64,000 nt of DNA from Plantago elongata. Taxonomy: Eukaryota; Streptophyta; Magnoliopsida; Lamiales; Plantaginaceae. The notes under the pieces were generated by a model, which searched no databases, was not told the DNA's origin, and saw only the letters and a list, made by a program, of their open reading frames with translations. Made by a program: the position numbers and the translations under genes. The stretch spans positions 1 through 64,000 of the forward strand of contig JAYMSP010000066.1 in NCBI GenBank assembly GCA_036897095.1, written 5' to 3'. Each line of letters begins with the position of its first letter. Within the stretch, counting starts at the first letter, position 1. This document shows, piece after piece, positions 38,478 through 49,716 of the stretch.

Positions 38478-39780
38478 TATATAAATACCCAAACAACAAC
38501 ATATTCTTACACAAAATTTACAAAACCCAACAAACCTTTCCCTCTCTACAAAAACACTAGAGAGAGAAACATCAAACTCCTCTCTCTCTCTTTCTCCCTT
38601 CCTCCCTACCCCCACCTCCGCCGCCGGAGACCGGAACCACCGCCGGATCTATTTTAGCCGGAAATTATGGTGCTCCAACACGACTTCGCCGGAAAATCTC
38701 TCTCTCTCTCTCTCTCTCTCTCGATTTTGCCGAATTTTCCCCAAATTTTCAGATCTAGTTGCTAATATGTTTAAATCAACAAATTCATCATATTTTTTTC
38801 ATTAAAATCTCGTTTAGAAGTGGAATTGACCTTTATTTTTCATTTTTCGCTGATTTTACGATTTGAAAATTTTCAGATCTGATTTCATATCTTAAATCCG
38901 TACAGTGAAAATCGATTTTCGTAATTTGGTGCTTTGTTATGATTTTAAGAGCCGGTGATATAGTTTTAAGAATCATTGTTATGGTTTTAGCTTGTGTTGA
39001 ATATTTCTGCATGTTACTGTTTTAGCGTAAATGTTATAGTTTCAAGACATATCATTGTAGGTTTAAATAGTACCATTAGTGTTCTTAGTTTCTGATAAAA
39101 TATTCATAATTCGATTTTTTGCAAATATTGTTTTATAGTTTTAAGAAGTACTGTTATAATTTTAAGATGCACTATTGTGGTTTAAACGTTGTTGTTGTTG
39201 TTGTTGTTTTAATTTATGTTGCATGTTTTAAGATACATTGTTATGATTATAAGCATTAATGTTACAATATTTATGTTGAATAGTGTATGTTAATATTTTT
39301 AACTCATATGTTATAGTTATACGACATATTGTTGTAATTTTAAACATTAATGTTAGTGTTTTAATTAGCTTCAGTGAAATATTTATAATTTGATCATTTG
39401 TAAATGTTTTGTTATAGTTATAAGAGATGTGGTTATGATTTTATCAATTAATGTTATTATTCTTCTCTTACATGTTCCTGCTTTTGTTATAGCTTTATAA
39501 TGCAATGTTATGGTTTTACGTATCAATGTTATTATTTTTAATATGTGTTGCACATTTCCGCTTTGTTTTTAAGCACCGATGTGATAGCAATTTAATGAGA
39601 TTTGTTATGGTTTTAACCCAGTTAATGAATGTTTTATGCAGGTTTGATGATGACATCAAGTTGGATGATAGGTCTCTCAAGTTGCCACTTCAGCATTGAA
39701 GCACCAAAACACACAATAAAAGATCGAAAGTTGAAGTTCACCGAATAAACATTTGTTGTAAATTTTGTTTCTACGAGAAT
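38478..39780 (+). repeat. Gene-like repeat with TTATAGTTTTAAGA-type intron array, copy 1
   Basis: It starts with a TATA box (TATATAAATA, 38478-38487) and a leader with CT runs, including a (TC)n microsatellite at 38697-38722, and an ATG at 38667. Then come about 900 bp made of diverged short units such as TGTTATAGTTTTAAGA and ATTGTTATGGTTTTA. These end at an acceptor (TTTTATGCAG, 39641) and a terminal exon-like stretch beginning GTTTGATGATGACATCAAG. The same order of parts, inverted, occupies 57.9-59.57 kb. I do not recognise the product. It looks like a duplicated, decayed gene or a mobile element with a captured gene. Confidence 0.5.
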
Positions 39781-40734
39781 AGTTGTTTTAAAATATTTTG
39801 ATGATTGAGTAGCTTATTTAAGCTTCTTTATTGTTGTTTTAATGATTTTTCTATAATTTTTAAATCTGTTTAATGGTATTAGTCTGTCACTAAAACTGTA
39901 ACAAATCGTCATAAAAAAATTATATAGGTCCTTAAAACCATCGCACAATTTGTTTAAATGTTTAAAAAAAGGTTAAAATTATAATTAAAACCATTATATT
40001 ATCTGTTAAAAAATTAACAAAACACATTAAAATGATGACTGAAACTTTCAATGCTAACAACATAAAATTATAACATAATCTATTAAGAGCATAATGAAAA
40101 ATGTATCTCGGAGATTTTTAAGAAACTCGACCGTCAGATCGCTAAAAATCAAAAAATATAAAAAATATAAAAAAACCCCTTAATTTCTCTATCTTTTAAA
40201 AAATATCTTACATCTTTTAAGAATTTCACATTACATCAATTCTCCATTACATTGCTACGGTTTTGTTTTAATTCTTTTGTTTTCTCCCCACCTAAAAACG
40301 ATTAGCTCTTCCTTTTTTTATTCTTTTCCATAGCAGTTTAATTCTAATCTTACAGTATTCAATAGTTTCATTTTACATCTCTCCTCATGAAATAATGTTC
40401 TCCTTCTACATACAAGCTTGACTGGTTTTAAAAGTTCACTACCATATATATAACTATATATGTACTACATTAAAATTAAAATTATAGTACTATTTATACT
40501 ATTATCTATACTGTAATTAGTTGATCAAATTTCTTCTTCTCATATTTTACCCCTCATTTTAACATTTTGGCATGTTTCTTTTCTTAACAACACATTATAG
40601 TATGAATTAATGGCATTATAAATAATACAATAACTAATATTTTTATAATTATTTAAGTTAATAATTTATTATTTTTATGATAATAATAAATTGAAAGGTC
40701 GCACGCGAGTACCGTGTGCCAATTTTCTAGTAAG
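39781..40734. other. AT-rich spacer, nothing recognised
   Basis: The left part may continue the array of the preceding repeat in weaker form. No gene, RNA gene or bounded repeat was supported. Confidence 0.45.
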
Positions 40735-40908
40735 GGTGTGTTCTCTTCAACTGAAAAACACTTCAGTTCAGTTCAGTTCACTTCAGTTCGGTCAAGTCCA
40801 ATTTAGTTCAGTTCAACTCGACTTAGTTATAATTTATACCTTACTTCTGTTCATTCAGTTCAGTCCATTCCAGTCTAGTTTAGTAAATCTTAGTTGAATA
40901 TAACACCG
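40735..40908 (+). mobile_element. TTCAG-rich MITE-like repeat, copy 3 (best preserved)
   Basis: Left end GTGTTCTCTTCAACTGAAAA; right end, on the minus strand, CGGTGTTATATTCAACTAAG: an imperfect inverted repeat. Between them are tandem TTCAG pentamers (CAGTTCAGTTCAGTTCAC) on both sides of a TTAGTTATAATTTATACC core. Copies at 10817, 13995 and 54951 share the layout. Confidence 0.6.
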
Positions 40909-41760
40909 TCTAACTAATAAGATGCCATTTTGTCATGTGAAATTTTGAACTAGTGCAAGTCAATGTTGTTTGGTGAACTATATAATTTATGAAATAGTAA
41001 ATCCACGCCCCTAACTCATAAAATACGGTATGTCAATATTTTAATTAAGTTATATATATTTTATATTGCATTTAGTCGAATTGTTGGTTATGAGTTGTGA
41101 CTGTCGCATTTAATAAGTTCAACCTATTATTTACCTCGAATTTAAACTCGAAATTTGTGATATAAAAAAATAGGCCGGGAAAGTCATTTTTAATAGAGAG
41201 TATGATAAAATTCGAATATCTAAGCCGGATTTAAACACTCACAAAAGTCAAATTCTTGTACAAGTCGAGATTTTCCTAAACAACATGAAAAATCATTTTT
41301 CTCCCATCCTGACTCTTTGTAATGACCCGATCACTAATTCGTCGAGTACGATCATTTGGATCGGTGCGGTTACTTAAGAATAATGTTTCGGGTGATATGT
41401 TGGACTTAGTACTTGTCGACCTCAATCAACTAGTGGTGGGATCGTTACACTCTTCTCTTTATATTAGTTTATTAGTTGCGATATGATTTTTCTATGTTTA
41501 AGAAAAATTATGGTTTTTACGAGACTTGCTCCAAAATTTTTATGAGTTAGAGATATTTTGATCAAGTAATGAATATTTTGTGTTGTGTTTAGTGGAGAAA
41601 ACCCCTTACAACGAAGTTGGATAATTGGTACACCTGTCCCTACAATGGCAAATCATTCCCAAAAGGTCAAAACAGATGAATAAATCTTGCTGGATATTAT
41701 CCTCTTCTTTCCCAATCCGATTAAATACCCACTCGTTGACTGCGACTGGTACTTGCTGTG
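40909..41760. other. Spacer and upstream region of the fused acyl-activating enzyme gene
   Basis: No gene is supported. The last 150 bp should hold the core promoter and 5' UTR; ATTAAATACC near 41723 is the only weak TATA candidate. Confidence 0.4.
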
Positions 41761-44700
41761 ATGGAAAACGGTACCGTGAAATGCTCAGCAAACTATGTGC
41801 CACTGAGTCCCATAAGCTTCTTGGAACGATCATCAATTGTGTACGCAAACAGAGCATCAATTGTCTATGGAAATCTCAAGTTCACCTGGAAACAGACTCA
41901 TCAGAGATGCCTTCAGCTCGCTTCTGCTCTCGCCAATATTGGTATTTCTCGTGGCGATGTTGTAAGTTTTCAATAAAGTTTCCATCTTTTCTTCATTATT
42001 TACTAGAAAGTTCCTTCCTTTATGTTTATTAGTCACTCTTTGAATTCTGAATTCCTTTTTGTTGGGTGTACTTTTCTAATGTGTTTATTGATATTGTTCT
42101 GACTTCTGAGGAAGTTATCATATATCAGAAGCTGGCTTGATCTTGATGCAGTCAATTTTACTTGAATTTCATTTTAGTGTCTAGTTTTGATTTCTGGCAT
42201 AAGCTTCAAGATCATGAATGATGTTTGTCAGTTCGTGAATCAGTTTAGCATCTTTAAGTGTCATTGTGTGAATCACTATAGTGCAGCATCTATAGTTGTA
42301 TAGTACCCTGTTCATATCTAAAGAAATAAAGTTGCGAGTTGCGATTTTAACTGTGGAATGAATTGGGAAGCATGAAGTCTAGGCACAATATTTGAGATTA
42401 GCCATTTTTACTAATATGGATTGTGCTAGTTTGAAATTGGAAAGTTTGGTTGCTTTTGAGTTTTGATTACTGTAGCCTGAACTAGTCCTATTGTTTTATT
42501 GTTGGAGCATCGACAAGAGTTGACGAATAATAGAGTTGAGGTGGTGGGATTCACATATTATATTTTTAGTTTAGCGTACATTTAGTTTTGTTTCTGATAT
42601 CGTTTGACAACCTGGATAAAGTACACGAGTTAAAATGAGCTTAGTTCAATTTTACATTAGAACGATGGCGATGTTATGTATGCTAAGCTATGGATTTCTG
42701 GTTAAAATAACTTTATGTCAATAAATTTGAGCTTGAGTTTCGGACTTTTTGCTTCAACTCAGATCATGTCTTTTGTTCTTATCCTTGTCTTTTTTATTCT
42801 GTAGTAACATTTCTTACAATTCTTTCAAGTTAATTTTGCAACTTTTTCTTCGTGTCCACATTCTTGTAGTCGTTCTCACCTTAATCAAATGATTCCGTGA
42901 CCAGGTTGCAGCATTGGCCCCAAATATTCCGGCAACCTATGAGCTACACTTTGCTGTTCCGATGGCTGGAGCTGTCCTTTGCACGCTTAATGTACATCAC
43001 AATTCAGCTATGGTGTCAGTTTTGCTCAGGCATTCAGAAGCTAAAGTTATATTTGTGGATTACCAGTTTCTCAACACTGCCAAGGGTGCATTGAAAATTT
43101 TATCAGATGAAGGCCTGAAAATTCCCCATTTAATTCTAATTCCAGAATGTTCTGGACCTAACAATATTTCAAACCCAGAAGCATTAGAATACGATTCTTT
43201 CCTAGCAACGGGACAAACTGATTTTGTTATTTTAAGGCCAAAAGATGAGTGGGATCCTATTTCTCTAAATTACATTTCGGGCACAACTTCAAGTCCCAAG
43301 GGTGTAATTTACAGTCACAGAGGAGCCTATCTGAATTCCCTGTCTGCCATTCTTCTTAACGAGATGTTGTCTATGCCCGTCTACTTGTGGGCTGTGCCGA
43401 TGTTTCATTGTAATGGTTGGTGCTTGACTTGGGCTGTGGCGGCTCAAGGTGGCACAAATGTATGTTTAAGAAATGTGACTGCCGGTGGAATATTTGAGTG
43501 TATTTCAGCAAATGGAGTGACCCACATGGGTGGTGCACCCACCGTCTTGAACATGATTATAAACGCGCCGGCAAGTGAAAAATGTTTACTTCCTGGAAAA
43601 GTTTCGGTGATGACTGGTGGTGCTCCACCACCTGATCAGGTAATGTACAAAGGGGTTTCCTGTTAGTTTATGTATAACAATGGGAGACAGTTCGCTGATA
43701 TTCCATATTCCCCGAGTCCTCAACAAACCGAAACTTTGATCAATGCAGGTACTGTTTAAGATGGAGGAACTAGGATTTAATGTTACTCACTCTTACGGTC
43801 TCACAGAGACTTATGGTCCCGGAACAGTTTGCACGTGGAAACCTGAGTGGGATCCGTTACCACCCAATGCACGAGCTAAGATCAAGGCCCGCCAAGGACT
43901 GCAACATCTCGGGATGGAAGAAGTGGATGTCAAGGATCCATCAACAATGCAAACTGTACCTGCTGATGCAAAAACAATGGGAGAGGTGATGTTTAGAGGA
44001 AACACCGTAATGAATGGTTACTTCAAAGATGAAAAAGCAACACAAGACGCCTTTAAAGGGGGATGGTTCAGAACTGGAGACATAGCGGTGAAACACCCCG
44101 ACGGTTACATAGAACTGAAGGATCGGTCAAAGGATATTATCATTTCTGGAGGGGAGAACATAAGTACGATTGAAGTTGAGTCAGTGATTTTCAGTCATCC
44201 AGCAGTGCTCGAGGCAGCTGTCGTGGGGAGACCTGATCACCACTGGGGTGAGACGCCTTGTGCGTTTGTTAAGCTGAAGGATGGATGTGATGCAAGTGCA
44301 GACGACATTATCAAGTATTGTCGTGACAGGTTACCGCATTACATGGCTCCTCAAACTGTTATTTTTGAGGATCTTCCAAAAACTTCAACTGGTAAGACAC
44401 AGAAGTTTGTTTTAAGGAGCAAAGCAAAAGCACTGGGCGCTGAGATGGACGCTGAGTATTTGCAGTGGTGCAAAGAAAACAAACCCCAAAAATACAAAGA
44501 GTACATGCAAGCTTACTACAACAACACGATTTTTCCACCCCATCCGAATCCCCAAACGAGTGTTGTTCGACCTTTGTTCGAAAAACCCTACATTCAAAAT
44601 TACCAATCTCCATCCTCCCAAACACCAATGTTTTCACAAACACCGGAAGTAGAGGAGGTCGTGCATGAGACACAGCCAGAAAAACAACCGATCCGGAGGC

Positions 44701-45608
44701 GTGGGAAAGCCAAAGCCACCGGAGGCGCGGCAACCAACACAACAACCTCACGGAACAACCCGTACAACGAGAGTGAGGATATCGGGCTCATCTCAGCCTA
44801 CATGGAGGTTAGTCGGAATGTTATTGTTGGAACGGATCAGAAGTACGGTAAATTGTTCCGTCTTGTTGCGGAGAAGTACGAGGATATCAAGAGGGCAGGA
44901 ATGATGACCGGGATGGATAAATTCCGGTCTCATGATTCGCTTCGTGGAAGATGGGGACGGCTAAGAGATGACATAAATCATTGGATGATTTGTGTGGAGC
45001 GGGCTACTGTCATGGTCGACAATCGGAGTAGCTACAGTGAGGAAGATGTGCGGAACACTGCTCAAAAATTGTACAGGGAGAAATCGAAGAACCACAACTC
45101 ATTCGCGGCGTTCAAACAGTGGGATGCCATGAAAGCATACCCAGAGTGGGAATTGAAGATGAACTTGCAGGAAATCATGAAGAAATTTGTACCAAATGGG
45201 GAGGATGGGGTTGAGGGTGACGATGTTGATGTAGGTGATCAACCGATGGAAACAGCAAGTGCAGGTGGCAGTAGCGGAAGTAAGCGGAATCGGGGTTATG
45301 ATAGTGCGGCAAGTATCAAACATCCCATTGGTCGTGAGAAGTACAAGAAGTTGGCTAAGAATGCCACTTCCGGTAACTCTTCCATGGATGACTTCGGCGA
45401 GGGAATAACCGGTTTCAGTGAGAATTATCCCCAAATCCTTGAAGTTGAAAAACAAAAGTTGGAGCTTGCTCGCGGGAACATGGAGCGTAAGTCAAAGGCG
45501 AAGATGATGGACACGTACTTGGCACTTGTGAGAAACTACGCCAACTTGCCCGATGAGGCCAAAGCACACGTAGATGCACTTGGCAAACAGCTGTTTGGAT
45601 CGGGCTAA
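41761..45608 (+). CDS. AAE1: Acyl-activating enzyme (AAE1-like) fused to Harbinger ORF1 protein
   Basis: Three exons, 41761-41961, 42905-43639 and 43749-45608, join in phase 0 to 931 residues. Residues 1-544 are an AMP-forming acyl-CoA ligase of the plant AAE1/AAE7 group, which activates carboxylic acids in peroxisomes. Its motifs are intact: [12 protein letters not shown] (from 190), YGLTETYGP (from 328), RTGD and [15 protein letters not shown], and the catalytic lysine in [10 protein letters not shown] (near 527). The family ends about ten residues after [10 protein letters not shown] with a PTS1 signal. Here the frame instead runs at residue 545 into [15 protein letters not shown] and 387 residues of a transposon protein (SANT-like part about 649-722, NAM-associated part to 931). 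No PTS1 remains at the C-terminus, so peroxisomal import by that route is expected to be lost. Exon 1 is closely matched at 63350. Whether the fusion is expressed is unknown. Confidence 0.9.
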
Positions 45609-45885
45609 TGGCGAAGGATCGCTTTTGTAGTGAATCGAGATTGTATTTTTTTACCTTCCGCAGTTTCTTTGTATTTTACTTTCCGTCGTGTGGCTAGTTT
45701 GTAATTTACTTTTCGAAGTGTGCCTAGTTTGTAATTGTGAATTTTAAATTTGAATTTGAATTTTGAATTTTGAATTAAAAAAAAATGAAGTGGCATTCAC
45801 GACGTGACGACGCATCACCATTGCAGCAAAAACGCACGATTACGATACAACGTGTCGTTGCGCGTTAACATTGGAGATGGACTAA
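44442..45885 (+). mobile_element. PIF/Harbinger element, 5' end missing, inside the acyl-activating enzyme gene
   Basis: An ORF1-type protein (44445-45608) begins with its own ATG. It carries a proline/glutamine-rich N-part, a Myb/SANT-like trihelix ([19 protein letters not shown], then [16 protein letters not shown]) and a NAM-associated C-part ([37 protein letters not shown]). In PIF/Harbinger elements such a protein binds DNA and works with the DDE transposase, which is absent here. After the stop come 280 bp of non-coding sequence ending AACATTGGAGATGGAC-TAA. On the other strand that is TTA-GTCCATCTCCAATGTT, typical of Harbinger ends with a TWA target site. No matching left end is found; the ligase reading frame meets ORF1 directly. 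Confidence 0.75.
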
Positions 45886-45889
45886 ACCC

Positions 45890-45901
45890 AGCAAGTTGTA
45901 G
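45890..45901 (+). other. Stranded PTS1 codons (S-K-L-stop) of the original acyl-activating enzyme
   Basis: Directly after the Harbinger-like 3' end stand AAA CCC AGC AAG TTG TAG, which would read K-P-S-K-L-stop. SKL is the standard peroxisomal targeting signal and is what this enzyme family carries at its end. The position, four bases past the putative target-site TAA, makes chance less likely. As the sequence stands these codons are beyond the stop at 45608 and are not translated with the ligase. Confidence 0.6.
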
Positions 45902-46630
45902 TGTTTGTGCATTAATCATTCTCAAATCTTAACAAGTACCAATACAAATGGCTTGGCTCATGTAGTCACGTTCATTATGTAAAGTTAATGAGGTCATGAT
46001 GATCTCTATTACCTGGATCAGTGTGTTCTAATTGTTGCCATACACAGACAGGTGCAAAAGATTGGAATAAACCAAAAGTAGTGTCGAGATCGCCGAGTCA
46101 AAACATTTACTATTAAAGTATTAACAAAGAGTAAGGCGCATGAGAAACCGAAAGAGACCGAAGAAACATTACAAATTTACAACTATAAAAAAGAAAAACA
46201 TTAAAGGTTTGATTAATATAGATAGTATGCATAGACGTAAAATTATAAAATATTATTGATATATATATATTTTTTAAACCGACTAAAGAGTTACTGGAAC
46301 CATCGACTTATTTGCTAAATATTATTAATATTATTTAAAATATGATATATATAGTTAAAAATATTAACCCGTATTGAATGTATTTGCTAACACACGTTTA
46401 TTTCAAAACTTTCTGTTGATAAGTTTCGATCACTATAAACCGTAAAATTATCAACAAACATATTTTTGGGTATTTATTACAATTCTTCATATTTTTGGGG
46501 GTGCAATGTAATTTAGACAAACTTGCAGGGAGTGTGTATGCAATTGTATAGACTGTAGAGGAATTAGCAGAAAACATCCAGCCCTAAATTGAGCTCTGTT
46601 ATGTGAGAGTTGCCCTGAATTTGATTATGA
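45902..46630. other. Spacer: likely old 3' UTR of the ligase gene and methyltransferase promoter
   Basis: No gene is supported. The first 100 bp after the SKL codons are the natural place for the original 3' UTR. The region around 46560-46630 should hold the 5' UTR of the next gene; no clear TATA box was seen. Confidence 0.4.
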
Positions 46631-48798
46631 ATGGCGACCAGAAACAAGATAAAATTGGAAGCCGGAATTGAATGTGTGCAGGAGGAAATTCAGGTAAACA
46701 AAACTGTTCACAATTTTTCTTGTTTCTTGATTGTTTGGGAGCTGTGAATGATGAAATCAACATGACAACATAAACACACACACATATGTTTGTCTATCTG
46801 TTATAAAGGACCAAAAAGATGCCTCCTTTTTGTGGCTGTTGATCTTCAGTTATGCCTTTTTTACTATGCATTTGAATGTGCGTATTAGCTGCTGGCAAAC
46901 TTGATGTACACATTTTGCTCTAGTATTAGTTCTTGTTTAATCTTCTTTGAGGCTTTTCTTCCATTCAGGACCCGTCCATTGTGAAGGATGATAACATTGT
47001 TGCACCATCAGGAAGACAAGAGATGACCGTAAAGTCGAGCCATCATTTCGGAGGCACCGAAGATGGTTTCTCCATCAGTATCATTGAGGTATTGACTCTT
47101 AATTTAGCATTTGACAGGCTGTTTGGATATCGATTAAAATCAATAAATCCAGTTTAAAATAGATGTTTTTAACCAGGCCTTGTTGATTTAAACTGGCTGC
47201 CGGTTAACTTGAGACTACACATGGAATAGGAAAATTACTACTATATATCAAGGTGGTTTTGTCATCTTCTTCTTTTAGTTATTACCATTTCCTATGTTCC
47301 AGAATATGAAAGAAGAGTACGGACTATTTGTGTGGCCATGCAGCATAATACTAGCTGAGTATGTTTGGCAACATAAATCACGGTTTTCTGGGGCTAATGT
47401 TATTGAGGTAAGTCATGATATCAGCAATAGCTAACTCATTGGATTCCTCTATATCAGCTTTTGTTAGCCTTTCTCCTTAATGCATTGTTTTGTTGAACGT
47501 TCTGTTAACAGCTTGGTGCTGGAACTTCATTGCCTGGACTAGTTGCTGCTAAAGTAGGAGCAGATGTAACGCTGACAGATGATTCTGATAGACTGGAGGT
47601 TACTTTTGTTTAGTTGTTGATTCCATTGCCTGCTTTGTGATTTATCAAAAAAATTGTACTTGGATTCTTATTAGTCGCATAAAAGCTTCTTAATTAATTG
47701 AATAAGGGGGTACTGTACATATAAGAACTTCTTTATGTTACTATTGATGAAGCAATTGGTACCCACAGAGTGAAGCAAGGAGTTCTTCATGTTGACTGAC
47801 TTGATGAACACCCTCATTCTCAACTGAAGAAGTTTATTTTTTTCTGTGTTTAAACGTTTACACATTAGATGCAATATGTAGACAGAACCTGCAGATAAAT
47901 TATGAAATACAAAAGTCTAGTTATTATGTATGTCTTTTGGGGCAGGGGAGCACTGTAACTTTATATTTTTCACTGCTTGTCATATGTCTGTTGGTATAAG
48001 CTAGTATAATTTTAGTCCTACAGATTAATTTTTGGTTTCTTTTTGAACTAACAGGTGCTGGAAAATATGAGAAGGGTGTCCAACGTAAATGATCTCAACT
48101 GCAAAGTAAACTTTGCATCTCGGTTGCTTCATATCTCATTTAATTTATGGACCATAAGTTATATGTGAAATGCCAACAGTTAGCATTTATTGCTCTTAGT
48201 TTCTTACTTTTCTTATCAATTCATGTAGGTGTTGGGACTAAAATGGGGTGTATGGGATGCACCTATGTTCAGTTTACAGCCAAGCATTATTCTTGGAGCT
48301 GATGTGCTCTATGACTCTAAGGGTGAGACTGATTGTTTGATTCTTTGCTTGCATGGTATTTTCGTATACTCCTCTTTGATATATTTTCTGACATTTTGAT
48401 TTCTACTGCATGATGAAGCTTTTGATGATCTCTTTGCTACCGTAACATTTTTACTCCAGAAATGTCCGGATTCTGTTTTCATAACAACATACCACAACAG
48501 AAGGTACTTTTTCAGTTTTGTTTACTCCGTCTTTTTTCATCCAGCAACAATAGCATAAGTAAGCACCCAATAACTTTCCGTTTCCAACTAATTTTGATTT
48601 TGGGTGGAAATGAATTTATGGCTGTTACTTAATGGTTGCAGCGGGCATCACCTTATTGAGTTATTGATGGAGAAATGGGGTTTAAAGTGCACAAAACTGA
48701 TTGATGGTTTTTCCTTCATGCCCACTGACAAGGCATCAAGTTTAAGTGGCAACATTCATTTGGCAGAAATTGTTCTAGATGCCCTCCACTCCGAGTGA
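46631..48798 (+). CDS. METTL23-like methyltransferase
   Basis: Eight exons, 46631-46693, 46969-47088, 47303-47407, 47512-47598, 48055-48105, 48229-48322, 48419-48503 and 48642-48798, join in phase to 253 residues. This is a seven-beta-strand, S-adenosylmethionine-dependent methyltransferase of the METTL21/23 group (Methyltransf_16). SAM motif I is ELGAGTSLPGLVAAKVGA (from 96), followed by the acidic TLTDD, and the post-motif SIILGADVLYDSKAFDD (from about 162) is typical of the group. FVWPCSIILAEYVWQ before motif I is also characteristic. Mammalian METTL23 methylates protein arginine in histone H3; the plant substrate is not known to me. No signal peptide or membrane segment is present, so it should act in cytosol or nucleus. 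The start is the first ATG of the exon that reads on in phase. Confidence 0.9.
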
Positions 48799-49716
48799 AA
48801 CACTGATATTCATCTATGGATGGGTAATTGAACCGGTACGGTTTGTGAATCCATCTATATCTTTGGTTTAGTAGGAATTAACCAGCTAGTCGAGTAAAGT
48901 CACATGAATAATCGCACACGAAATCCACATTCTGGTATGTTCTTTTATATATCTTCGCTGGGTTTGGGAGGTAATGGGAAGATATTGAAATTGATCTGTT
49001 CATAATAAAAACTGATATTCATACAGAAGTTCATAGGAACAAATTGTATGCTGGATTCAACTTCAACTGTGAATTTCTACAAGGAAGAATTTGTTGTCCT
49101 TAAAGTTCGACTTATATTGGTCGCTATATCTATTTTATCTTTCTCAATTTTACCTTGGACCACTTTCAGGCTTCTTTGAACTGTTGAGTGTGATGCATTA
49201 GTCACTGCCTTTGGGTTGGGAATGGATCAAACGTGGATGGTGGTTTCTTTGTTACAGTTCCTATTGGATGGTGGCTTCACTACTTTATGCTGAATGGCAT
49301 GGGTGAATCCAAGGATGGTACAGTTTCTGCAATACTATATTTTCCAAGAGGATGCGGAAAGTTCAGTTCATTGAAAAGTAGCATAACATTATGAATTCGT
49401 CATGACTTGTGAATGCAAACCTTTTTGAAGAAATTACTGAAGTTGGGTAACATTTCTGCAGACTGGAGTATATTTTTCAGCCATACGCGGATATGATTAA
49501 CAGTGGACCATTTGCTTTTTGTATGTTCCTGACCAGTGAGTTGTTGCAACTTGCTACCTTGGCAACTACCGTTGTTGTGACTCCATAACAGGTGTTTAAT
49601 TACGGACAAGAATTTGATTGTTGGTACCTTGAATATGATTACTACCTTGTTAAGTATAACAAGGTGGTTGTAGCAGCTATTACATTTATGCAGAACCACT
49701 TTCCTAGCCATAGTTC
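48799..49716. other. Convergent spacer between methyltransferase and membrane-protein genes
   Basis: Both flanking genes point inward, so this should hold their 3' UTRs. The minus-strand frame at 49400-49741 has no recognisable domain and is treated as chance. Confidence 0.45.

Noticed and set aside
40735-40908. Regular short repeats that could suggest a CRISPR-like array
   Set aside because: Units are contiguous pentamers without unique spacers, in a plant nuclear setting, with inverted ends as in a MITE.
44359-44751. 130-codon open frame on the minus strand across the fusion junction
   Set aside because: It lies opposite the continuous ligase/ORF1 frame and resembles nothing known.
44430-45901. 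Idea that splicing removes the transposon and restores SKL
   Set aside because: No good GT donor lies at the junction near 44440, and the AG in ACCCAG before 45892 would put the tail out of the SKL frame, so a restoring intron is not supported by eye.
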